Part shown: positions 1-6,093 of the stretch, in pieces
How the letters are laid out: every line of letters starts with the position of its first letter
Numbering within the stretch: the first letter of the stretch is position 1
Origin: Thiotrichaceae bacterium
GTDB taxonomy: Bacteria > Pseudomonadota > Gammaproteobacteria > Thiotrichales > Thiotrichaceae
Direction of reading: 5' to 3'
Length of the DNA stretch: 9,898 nt
NCBI GenBank assembly: GCA_026992705.1
Contig: JALWYT010000351.1
Coordinates: 1 to 9,898, forward strand
Program-made: the position numbers and the translations under genes
Notes under the pieces: model-generated
What the model was told of the DNA's origin: nothing
Seen by the model: only the letters and a program-made list of their open reading frames with translations
The model's database searches: none

Positions 1-20
1 CTGCAAAGTCAGTAAATAAA

Positions 21-55
21 AATGTATAAACAAGCCCTAACAATGTTTACACATT
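21..55 (-). terminator. AU-rich hairpin, possible minus-strand terminator
   Basis: Two 12-base arms (21-32 and 44-55) are inverted copies with one mismatch and an 11-base loop. On the plus strand the odd pair is A-C, but in minus-strand RNA it becomes G-U, so all 12 pairs can form, followed by a U-rich tail (complement of 1-20). This fits a terminator for minus-strand transcription, possibly from the small lipoprotein gene that ends at 270, although 215 bases away is far. The stem is poor in GC, so it could equally be an operator-like palindrome. The rest of 1-269 is AT-rich with stops in all frames, and I see no gene in it. Confidence 0.3.
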
Positions 56-269
56 CAAAGTGATTAGCTGACTCTCCTAGCTTCGTAACTTTTTATTATT
101 TAATGAATAGAAAATACACAAAAAAATTATGCGTCAACATTAAGAATGATATTCACTTTACACAATATAAAAGTCCTTTATAATTAATGAGTTAGGATTA
201 ACTTACTGGCATTGACTCTGCCCCCGATTGTTTCTAGCCCCCTTTGATTTAACTATAAGAAGGACACTA

Positions 270-485
270 TCAATTTTTTGATTCAATATAACGCACAAGC
301 CGTATATGTTGACTATAAACATCTGAATTTACTGGAGCAATACGAACAATATTACTGTAAGGTATCATATCAATACTTTTATATGTTTCCACAAACACTT
401 TACTATTCTTTATTTCATTAGCAATACAAGATGTAAATAGTAAAGACAATATTGTTATAGATGAAAAAATAAATAATTGTTTCAA
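270..485 (-). CDS. small putative lipoprotein, 71 aa, function unknown
   Basis: The protein opens with a short basic start (MKQ), a hydrophobic stretch (about residues 4-17) and then FTSC at 17-20, which resembles a lipobox with Cys20 as the lipidated residue (Phe at -3 is less common than Leu). The mature part would be only about 52 residues, polar and with no domain I recognise. The start is TTG at 485. It is preferred because the signal peptide begins exactly there, a GGAG lies 7 bases upstream, and the next in-frame Met falls after the signal peptide. A plausible promoter lies just upstream (510-538). It is the only gene on this strand in the left end and is divergent from the startless ORF at 522-1118. 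If the lipobox is real it would be an envelope protein, since Cys20 would be anchored in the inner or outer membrane. The lipoprotein call is inference from the N-terminus alone. Confidence 0.55.
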   Translation of the reverse strand: MKQLFIFSSITILSLLFTSCIANEIKNSKVFVETYKSIDMIPYSNIVRIAPVNSDVYSQHIRLVRYIESKN

Positions 486-509
486 GAAAATTCTCCAAAC
501 TATTTAAGC

Positions 510-538
510 CTAATATTGTGAATACCCAAGTTTATCAA
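510..538 (-). promoter_or_regulatory. sigma70-like promoter of the small lipoprotein gene
   Basis: On the minus strand TTGATA (533-538; 5 of 6 to TTGACA) is followed after exactly 17 bases by TATTAG (510-515; 4 of 6 to TATAAT). Transcription would start near 503, leaving a leader of about 18 bases that contains the GGAG site before the TTG start at 485. The element overlaps the left edge of the open frame at 522-1118, which argues that this edge is not coding. Confidence 0.45.
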
Positions 539-1118
539 TTATCATGATGATAAACCTAGAAATTCAAGTTATAGCAGTAAAACCAAAAAGGAAACTATTT
601 ACCCCTTAAAAAAAGTTCCACAGGCAATAAAATCAGCTATTGTTGCCCATGAACAAAAGCATCCAACACCACAGACTGCGGGAAAATTAGCACATTGTGG
701 CTTTGCAGGTGATCGTGTTGAAACAGATAATAAACCTGAAACTCAGGAATGGTTTGTAACGTTTGATGCACAGTGTCCTACACACCCCTACAAAGCACAT
801 ACATTTTGGTTAGTACAGCAAGCACAAGATAGTAAACCAGCGGTTATCCTTGCAGATAGAGCGACAGAATTTTCACTCCACGGAAGCTTTGCGGAGGATG
901 CTAAGCCTAGTGATAGCCATATTGCGGAAGTTATAATAAAAGTTAGAAAACCTGAAAAAGCTAGTTTTCGCTGTACAAGGATTTGGAAAGATGTATCAGG
1001 AAAGTATACGGTAAGCAGACCTGCAAACGGAAAATACATAACAGAAATATTCAACTCTTCACCAGGTTATTCTATGTGGGAATATGTGGATAGCCCTGGG
1101 GAATGTCCTGTGGGCTAA
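522..1118 (+). pseudogene. startless ORF, probable 5'-truncated gene for a four-cysteine protein
   Basis: The frame ending with TAA at 1116-1118 is open back to a TGA at 519-521, about 198 codons, yet it contains no ATG, GTG or TTG until a Met and a Val within about 20 codons of the end. The translation reads like a real protein: balanced composition, segments such as WFVTFDAQC and ASFRCTRIWKDVSGKY, and four cysteines (in AHCGF, AQCPT, FRCTR and GECPVG) that could form two disulfides in an exported protein. No signal peptide remains, and no frame just upstream supplies one. ATG codons at 544 and 547 lie in another frame that stops at 607-609. The most likely reading is a gene whose 5' end was lost or frameshifted; a non-standard start (ATA, ATT or ATC) is possible but weak. 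The family is not recognised. It converges on cbbO with a 24-base gap. Confidence 0.5.
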
Positions 1119-1142
1119 GGTCAAACCTTTGCGAGATAATAG

Positions 1143-3434
1143 TTATTTGGTCAGTGCCATAAACAATTCAGGCAGTTTTTCGGGTAGGCTTTGCACATTG
1201 TCGATTACAGAATATCGTTGACCGAATATATCTTGCACATATTCATCAGCATTGGGGTCGAGGTTGATGCAGTAGGTGTAGATATTGTTTTGGTCGAGTT
1301 CTTTTACGGCTTTGGCAGTGTCTTCGATAAGTATGCGTTCGTCGTCTTGGTCGATGTCGGAGGGTTCGCCATCGGTTAAGACTAGCAATAGCTTTTTATC
1401 CGCTTTTTGGTGTGCTAAATAATGCCCTGCGTGGCGGATGGCGGCTCCCATGCGGGTTGAGTAGCCTGCTTCCATTGCGGATAGGCGGGCTTTTACGGTG
1501 TTGTCCCAGTGTTCTGAAAAACCTTTGATGTGTTGATAGCGTACTTCATGGCGAGTATTGGATGAGAAACCCGCAATGGCAAACGGGTCGCCTAAGCCTT
1601 CAATTGCTAGGCTTAATAATGCGACGGCTTCTTGGCTAAGTTCTAATATGGTTTGTGAGCAGCCTTCGGGGATTTCATTCAATGATGCTGATAAGTCCAG
1701 CAATAAGGTCACGGCAATATCACGCCCATCGTGTCGGTGGCTCATATTGATACGCGGGTCGGGTTGTGCTCCGCATTTGTAATCAATTAATGAGCGAATG
1801 GCAACATCTAAATCCAACTCGCTACCGTCTTCTTGATAGCGGATTCGCACATAATTTTGTGGTTTTAATAGCTCTAGCATCTGCTTTAATCGCTTTGCCA
1901 GAGCGGCGTGTTTGCTTAGTAAATTGTCGATTTTATCGGGGGTGGTCGCGGGGTGTAGGCTTTCGTACAGGCTTACCCAATCAGGGCGATAGTTTTTAGC
2001 ACGATAATCCCATTCTGGATAATGGCGTGGTGGCAGCCTATCGACTTCTTCATCAATATTTTTTTGCCTTTCTTGCTCAAATTGCTCTTCATCATCGCTT
2101 TCTTCGATATAAATCCACAGGTGGCGATTATCATCACGATAGCTAACTTCGGTATCTTTAAAATGCACATTGGGGCTTTGGTCGCTTTGGCGACGGGTGC
2201 GAGCAATAAAGGATACTGCTAGCGATGCCATTTCTTTTAGGCTAGATTCGCCTTGCTGCATAATCTCATGGAAGTGGTTAGCAAACTCAACAACATCTTT
2301 ATTTTTGTAAGTGTGCTGCGGATTCATACAAGCATAGGACAACATTGCTAAACGATGGCGGATACAAGACTCTTGTTCTGGGTCACAAGCATCTTCTTTA
2401 GGCTGAGGATGCAGTGACATAAACAGCTTATACATGCCCGGGTATTGCCGTATGGTTAGCGTATCGACACGGCAATCTTCTAAGCATTCAATACTGATAC
2501 GCTGGAAAGGGCTGTAATTGTCAACGATGATTTTATCGCTCCAACGACGATGGGCTGCCATGTGAGCCAATGTTGCACGGTAGCGATCTAAACCTGATAC
2601 GCCACTTTCAGTGTCGTCCAGCACGTCGGGAATACGAATACCTAGCGGATCAAAATAAGGCATGGGCTTGCGTAATTCGTCAAAACCCACTGAATAGGGA
2701 ACAAGCTGTTCCTTATCATTCCACATGGATTTGAGATATAGATAAAGGCGACGCTCATTGTCGTAGAATAATGTGCCATGCCGCTCACGCTGCAAAATTG
2801 CTTTGCTGTCTGCAGATTGCAGCGAGAAATAATCTTTTTGACGTTCAGGGTGATTTTTGTAGTAGCGGACACCGTATTCTACCCAGTTTTTAAATCCTGC
2901 CAGTGATAATTGACTGAGCAAATAAGGCGTTTTTTCTAGCAATTCGTTTAATGCAGGGCTAGGGATGGTGGTGTGAATGCCATGAATAGAACCTGTGGTT
3001 TCTTCCATGTAGTCAAAAATAATCTTGATAAATAAATCAAACGATTCTTGACTACCCAAGCGACGAGCCGCCTCGGGTAAGGCTTGTAAAAATGACAAAA
3101 TAGATGTGCCATTGGGTGTGCGAGTCATATCCCATACACATTGCGAGATTTGTTTGCAGGCTTGCTCCCCCACGCTTCGAGCAATTTGTGGCATGTCTTC
3201 CAGATAAACCAGCACAGGCTCAAAGCCCCGCCCAATCATGCAGATCAAGGAAGCCCCTGCAAGGTAATCTTTTAAGCCCTGTGTTGAAAGACTAGCAACG
3301 GCTTCATCCATGCAATCATCATAAACATCGTCCAGTTGCGGGAAGTTGCATTTAAGGGCAGAACGATAATGTGCATGACGGCTTTCGGTAATGGTTTCGG
3401 AATCTGTTGTATTCATAAGCTTCTGCCATATCAT
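1143..3434 (-). CDS. cbbO: CbbO, VWA-domain subunit of the RubisCO activase
   Basis: CbbO is the adaptor of the CbbQO RubisCO activase. It binds a CbbQ hexamer and RubisCO so that ATP-driven remodelling can release inhibitory sugar phosphates. The protein is 763 aa from the chosen ATG, in the family's usual range. The N-terminal two thirds is the helical CbbO/NorD-type region, with an acidic stretch at about 445-465. The C-terminal third is a von Willebrand A domain with a full MIDAS: DLSAS (D580, S582, S584), Thr660 in STRMG and Asp688 in LTDGEPSD. The start is uncertain: TTG at 3437, ATG at 3434 and ATG at 3416 are in frame and none has a good ribosome binding site. A repeat element ends 2-3 bases upstream of the first. 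NorD of denitrifiers is related, but the cbbM-cbbQ context makes CbbO the better name. It is the last gene of the cbbMQO series. Confidence 0.9.
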   Translation of the reverse strand: MIWQKLMNTTDSETITESRHAHYRSALKCNFPQLDDVYDDCMDEAVASLSTQGLKDYLAGASLICMIGRGFEPVLVYLEDMPQIARSVGEQACKQISQCVWDMTRTPNGTSILSFLQALPEAARRLGSQESFDLFIKIIFDYMEETTGSIHGIHTTIPSPALNELLEKTPYLLSQLSLAGFKNWVEYGVRYYKNHPERQKDYFSLQSADSKAILQRERHGTLFYDNERRLYLYLKSMWNDKEQLVPYSVGFDELRKPMPYFDPLGIRIPDVLDDTESGVSGLDRYRATLAHMAAHRRWSDKIIVDNYSPFQRISIECLEDCRVDTLTIRQYPGMYKLFMSLHPQPKEDACDPEQESCIRHRLAMLSYACMNPQHTYKNKDVVEFANHFHEIMQQGESSLKEMASLAVSFIARTRRQSDQSPNVHFKDTEVSYRDDNRHLWIYIEESDDEEQFEQERQKNIDEEVDRLPPRHYPEWDYRAKNYRPDWVSLYESLHPATTPDKIDNLLSKHAALAKRLKQMLELLKPQNYVRIRYQEDGSELDLDVAIRSLIDYKCGAQPDPRINMSHRHDGRDIAVTLLLDLSASLNEIPEGCSQTILELSQEAVALLSLAIEGLGDPFAIAGFSSNTRHEVRYQHIKGFSEHWDNTVKARLSAMEAGYSTRMGAAIRHAGHYLAHQKADKKLLLVLTDGEPSDIDQDDERILIEDTAKAVKELDQNNIYTYCINLDPNADEYVQDIFGQRYSVIDNVQSLPEKLPELFMALTK

Positions 3435-3439
3435 CAATG

Positions 3440-3521
3440 AACCGCAGATACACGCAGATGAACGCAGATTTTTTTATTGGCTTTTTCTTTAATCTGTATT
3501 TATCTGCGTACATCTGCGGAT
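3440..3521. repeat. imperfect inverted repeat with 10-bp internal periodicity
   Basis: Left arm 3440-3470 and right arm 3491-3521 are 31 bases each and match as inverted copies at 25 of 31 positions, with a 20-base T-rich loop. Within each arm the heptamer CGCAGAT (or its complement) recurs about every 10 bases: three copies in the left arm, and two plus one degenerate (ACAGAT) in the right. Nearly the whole 91-base gap between cbbQ and cbbO is this element. It resembles the dispersed AACCGCAGAT-type intergenic repeats common in some bacterial genomes (general knowledge), so it is probably one copy of a family. As RNA it would form a long stem between the two cistrons, which could change the stability or stoichiometry of cbbQ relative to cbbO. 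Confidence 0.8.
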
Positions 3522-3528
3522 AAATTAT

Positions 3529-4332
3529 CTAACCAAACACTGCATCAATAGCATGATCTAATGTACTGCGAATATCTGCATCATCAGTAATTGGTCTAAC
3601 CATTGCCATTTTACAGGCTTCATTGGCGGACATACCTGCATCAATCAAGTTCGCGGCATAAACCATTAAGCGGGTTGAGATACCTTCATCTAAGCCGTGA
3701 CCTTTCAAGTTGCGAGCTGTTTCGCCGACTTGTACTAATTTAGCGGCAGTGTCTTCATCAATACCTGTTTCTTTGGCGATGATTGAGGCTTCTAATGCTG
3801 CGGGTGCATAGTCAAAATCCATTGCAACAAACCGCTGTTTGGTGGATTGCTTTAGGTCTTTCATCAAGCTTTGATAGCCCGGGTTATAAGAAATGACTAA
3901 TTGAAAATCAGGATGAGCTTCAATTAATTCGCCCTTTTTTTCCAATGGCAATGTGCGTCGATGGTCAGTCAACGGGTGAATAATAACCGTTGTGTCTTGG
4001 CGAGCTTCAACCACTTCGTCTAAGTAGCAGATAGCTCCAATGCGAGCGGCAATGGTTAAAGGGCCATCTAGCCAGCGTGTGCCGTCAGCATCTAATAAAT
4101 AGCGTCCAACTAAATCCGATGCAGTCATGTCTTCATTACAAGCAACGGTGATTAGTGGTTTATCTAATTTCCATGCCATGTGTTCAATAAAGCGAGATTT
4201 GCCACAGCCTGTTGGCCCTTTAACCATGACAGGCAGACGTTTATTGTATGCCGCTTCGTACCATTCAACTTCGTTGCCCTGTGCGGAGTAAAAAGGTTCG
4301 TCTTTAATTTTATATTGTTCGATGTCAGTCAT
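3529..4332 (-). CDS. cbbQ: CbbQ, AAA+ ATPase of the RubisCO activase
   Basis: This is the MoxR-type AAA+ motor that assembles as a hexamer and, with CbbO, reactivates inhibited RubisCO by ATP hydrolysis. The 267 aa match the usual family length. Visible motifs are Walker A GPTGCGKS (39-46), Walker B ICYLDE (101-106, Asp105 and Glu106), sensor-1 Asn150 in ISYNPG, Arg167 in KQRF as a possible arginine finger, and Arg221 in ISTRL as a candidate sensor-2 residue. The region after about residue 185 fits the CbbQ C-terminal domain. The ATG at 4332 has AGGA 7 bases upstream, a good site. NorQ is a close relative, but the position directly downstream of cbbM and upstream of cbbO identifies the activase. 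The 190-base gap to cbbM holds two hairpins, so expression probably depends on read-through or a weak internal promoter I cannot define. Confidence 0.93.
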   Translation of the reverse strand: MTDIEQYKIKDEPFYSAQGNEVEWYEAAYNKRLPVMVKGPTGCGKSRFIEHMAWKLDKPLITVACNEDMTASDLVGRYLLDADGTRWLDGPLTIAARIGAICYLDEVVEARQDTTVIIHPLTDHRRTLPLEKKGELIEAHPDFQLVISYNPGYQSLMKDLKQSTKQRFVAMDFDYAPAALEASIIAKETGIDEDTAAKLVQVGETARNLKGHGLDEGISTRLMVYAANLIDAGMSANEACKMAMVRPITDDADIRSTLDHAIDAVFG

Positions 4333-4449
4333 ATGAATGTCCTAGTCCTAATAAGGAGATGATGCTTAAATTAACTATAGGTGGGTAAAAATTCGGGCAT
4401 CCATTTATCGTTAATTTAAAATTCAGTATTGATACATAGCTATAAGTAC

Positions 4450-4480
4450 AAAAAAGCCCCGAGAAATCGGAGCTTTTTTT
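4450..4480 (-). terminator. intrinsic terminator downstream of cbbM
   Basis: Arms 4450-4462 and 4467-4479 pair around a 4-base loop. The single mismatch is A-C on the plus strand but G-U in the minus-strand transcript, giving a seven-pair GC-rich core (GCUCCGA with UCGGGGC) flanked by A and U tracts. The 3' side of the minus-strand RNA ends in six U residues. It lies 43 bases past the cbbM stop, before cbbQ, so it should end most cbbM transcripts and let a fraction continue into cbbQO. Confidence 0.75.
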
Positions 4481-4485
4481 CGCTA

Positions 4486-4507
4486 AGAAGGCTACAAAGA
4501 GCCTTCT
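4486..4507 (-). repeat. 8-bp perfect hairpin between the cbbM stop and its terminator
   Basis: AGAAGGCT (4486-4493) and AGCCTTCT (4500-4507) are perfect inverted copies with a 6-base loop, 15 bases after the cbbM stop codon. No U-run follows directly, so it is unlikely to terminate on its own. Stacked with the terminator that follows, it could block 3' exonucleases and stabilise an abundant cbbM mRNA (inference). Confidence 0.55.
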
Positions 4508-4522
4508 CGAAAGTAATGTTGC

Positions 4523-5902
4523 TTACTTATGAATGCCCAATTTTTCTCTCCAGCCTGGATATAATGCATCAGCATCATGTGGGAAAGATTCAAAGGCACG
4601 AGCAAATTCTTTATGCTCTTTAGCAAATTCAATGGGGTCAGCACCTTCAAGATAGCACTGGTAAGACTGCTTCAATGAGATTGCCCCCGCCGCAGGACTA
4701 TCAATGTGACCGTAAGAACCACCACCTGATGTATTGATCACGTTACCGTGACCTAGATTCTCGAAGAAGCCTGGAAGACGTAGTGCATTCATACCACCAG
4801 AGATAATAGGTGTTGTTGGTTTCATACCATGCCATTTCTGATAGTAGAAAGGTCCTTGACACTCATCACGCTCAATCATGTATGCAATAATTTTATCATC
4901 ATTGGAGCCTTCCATTTTACCATATCCCATTGTACCTACATGGATACCCGATGCACCCATCAAACGAGCTATTTTAGCTAAGACAAACGCAGTGTAGCCA
5001 CGCTTAGAAGAAGGTGATGTTACCGCACCGTGACCTGCACGATGGTAGTGTAAGTATTGATCAGGATATTGACGACGTGCCGTAGTTACCATACCAGGAC
5101 CACCAACATAGCCATCTACAAGAAATGCGACACGAGGAGCATCTTCTCCAAAAGTTTCTAAGATAAAGTCTGCACGAGCACACATTTCGTAGTGATCATC
5201 AGCCGTAATATTTGCAGAAAAGATTTTTGCTTCACCTGTTTCATCTTGAGCACGCTTCATTGCATCAGCAACTAAAGGAATGGTCTTTTTAAGTGGTGCA
5301 AATACTTGGTTACCTTGTGGCTCATCATTCTTGATGAAATCACCACCTAACCAGAACTGGTAAGCTGCCTCTGCAAATGGTTCAGGGCGTAAACCAAGCT
5401 TAGGCTTAATAATAGTCCCTGCAATATAGCCACCGTTATTGTAATCACGCCCTAATAATGCCCACAAATCATTAATGGACTTAGAAGGACCATCAAATAA
5501 TTGCAACATCTTAGGTGGAATATAGAAGTCTTGCATCTGTGCATTTTTAACGTCGCCCATACCTTGGTTATTACCAATAGCTAATGTTAAAAATGAAACG
5601 ATCATGGCACGACCATCGATGATATTTCGATCAAATAGCTCATTAGGATAAGCAATCTTCATAATGCCATTAGCTTCATCAATCTCATAAACTAACGCAT
5701 CAACACCCTTTGTAAAATCATCAGTCGTAGAAACTTCTACGTTTGTACCTGTTGAAGACTCTGCTGCAAAGTGAGCCGCTGTTTCTAAATAACCATGCCC
5801 ATCTGCTGGTTCCATTGTATAAGCAACAAGAATATGTTTGCCGTTTGCGATTAACTCATCTTCATTCAGACTTAAGTCTGCATAACGTCCTGATTGATCC
5901 AT
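4523..5902 (-). CDS. cbbM: form II RubisCO large subunit (CbbM)
   Basis: Ribulose-1,5-bisphosphate carboxylase/oxygenase, form II, the CO2-fixing enzyme of the Calvin cycle. It works in the cytoplasm as large subunits only. The 459 aa match the family length and the residues fall on the classical form II numbering: Lys166 and Lys168 in GTIIKPKLG; the carbamylated Lys191 with Asp193 and Glu194 in GGDFIKNDEPQG; His287 and His291 in HYHRAGHGA; loop-6 Lys329 in GTMGYGKMEG; Ser368 in ISGGM. No key residue is missing. The ATG at 5902 has AAGGAG (5908-5913) 5 bases upstream, a strong site that fits high expression. No small-subunit gene is present, as expected for form II. It is divergent from cbbR and preceded by a promoter with two CbbR-type boxes and a leader hairpin. 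Form II enzymes generally suit high CO2 and low O2. Confidence 0.98.
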   Translation of the reverse strand: MDQSGRYADLSLNEDELIANGKHILVAYTMEPADGHGYLETAAHFAAESSTGTNVEVSTTDDFTKGVDALVYEIDEANGIMKIAYPNELFDRNIIDGRAMIVSFLTLAIGNNQGMGDVKNAQMQDFYIPPKMLQLFDGPSKSINDLWALLGRDYNNGGYIAGTIIKPKLGLRPEPFAEAAYQFWLGGDFIKNDEPQGNQVFAPLKKTIPLVADAMKRAQDETGEAKIFSANITADDHYEMCARADFILETFGEDAPRVAFLVDGYVGGPGMVTTARRQYPDQYLHYHRAGHGAVTSPSSKRGYTAFVLAKIARLMGASGIHVGTMGYGKMEGSNDDKIIAYMIERDECQGPFYYQKWHGMKPTTPIISGGMNALRLPGFFENLGHGNVINTSGGGSYGHIDSPAAGAISLKQSYQCYLEGADPIEFAKEHKEFARAFESFPHDADALYPGWREKLGIHK

Positions 5903-5950
5903 AAAAACTCCTTAAAGAATAAAAGTAAAAATATGTGAAGCAAGTGTGTA

Positions 5951-5977
5951 CTGGATCAAATAGCCCAATTGATCCAG
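5951..5977 (-). promoter_or_regulatory. perfect 9-bp inverted repeat in the cbbM leader
   Basis: CTGGATCAA (5951-5959) and TTGATCCAG (5969-5977) are perfect inverted copies with a 9-base spacer. If transcription starts near 5995, this lies at about +19 to +45 of a 93-base leader and leaves the AAGGAG site free. The mRNA could fold it into a stable stem, a known kind of 5' stabiliser; alternatively the DNA palindrome could be an operator for a second regulator. Confidence 0.6.
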
Positions 5978-6001
5978 CTACTTAACTCAAGATAGTAAAA
6001 G

Positions 6002-6007
6002 ATTATA
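6002..6007 (-). promoter_or_regulatory. -10 box of the cbbM promoter
   Basis: The minus strand carries a perfect TATAAT (6002-6007). About 17 bases upstream there is no good TTGACA match, as expected for an activator-dependent promoter. The predicted start is near 5995. The two CbbR-type boxes are centred about 32 and 63 bases upstream of this point, the usual LysR arrangement. Confidence 0.55.
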
Positions 6008-6020
6008 CACATCACAAGGA

Positions 6021-6033
6021 TAAGAAAAAGTCA
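6021..6033. promoter_or_regulatory. promoter-proximal CbbR box (TNA-N7-TNA)
   Basis: TAA, seven bases, TCA matches the TNA-N7-TNA pattern known for CbbR. Its centre is about 32 bases upstream of the inferred cbbM start, over the missing -35, where a LysR activation site belongs. The motif is short and could occur by chance in AT-rich DNA; its phasing with the next box is the main support. Confidence 0.4.
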
Positions 6034-6050
6034 TTTATTTTTAAATATTA

Positions 6051-6065
6051 ATAAGTATTGCTTAT
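6051..6065. promoter_or_regulatory. distal CbbR recognition box, palindromic T-N11-A
   Basis: ATAAG, five bases, CTTAT is a perfect palindrome that also matches T-N11-A and TNA-N7-TNA (TAA-N7-TTA at 6052-6064). It is centred at 6058, about 63 bases upstream of the inferred cbbM start, the classical position of the LysR recognition site, and 31 bp (three helical turns) from the proximal box. It overlaps the -35 of the cbbR promoter, so CbbR bound here should repress its own gene. Confidence 0.6.
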
Positions 6066-6086
6066 ATTTAAAGTGCGGCATATAAT
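6058..6086 (+). promoter_or_regulatory. cbbR promoter, likely giving a leaderless mRNA
   Basis: TTGCTT (6058-6063), a 17-base spacer and a perfect TATAAT (6081-6086) form a sigma70-type promoter. A start 7 bases past the -10 falls at 6093, directly before the cbbR ATG at 6094. No Shine-Dalgarno sequence precedes that ATG. The -35 lies inside the distal CbbR box. Confidence 0.55.
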
Positions 6087-6093
6087 TTCAAAA

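Noticed and set aside
544..609. ATG codons at 544 and 547 as the start of the 522-1118 gene
   Set aside because: They are in another frame that stops at 607-609, before the A7 run at 608-614, so slippage on that run cannot rescue it.
788..1054. 88-aa minus-strand ORF with hydrophobic stretches
   Set aside because: It is the reverse of the longer, better-composed plus-strand frame at 522-1118 and has no ribosome binding site or recognisable family.
3440..3521. CRISPR-like short repeats
   Set aside because: The units recur every 10 bases without spacers and the two halves are inverted, which is a palindromic intergenic repeat and not an array.
1143..4332. NorQ/NorD of nitric oxide reductase instead of CbbQ/CbbO
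   Set aside because: The families are related, but no norB or norC is present and the pair lies directly behind cbbM.
4351..4380. AAGGAG followed by ATGATG on the plus strand as a small gene
   Set aside because: The spacing to the first ATG is too short and the frame ends after nine codons.
6058..6093. 12-residue N-terminal extension of CbbR from a TTG start
   Set aside because: The segment holds the -35, spacer and -10 of the cbbR promoter, and the LysR family begins at MNISIRQL.
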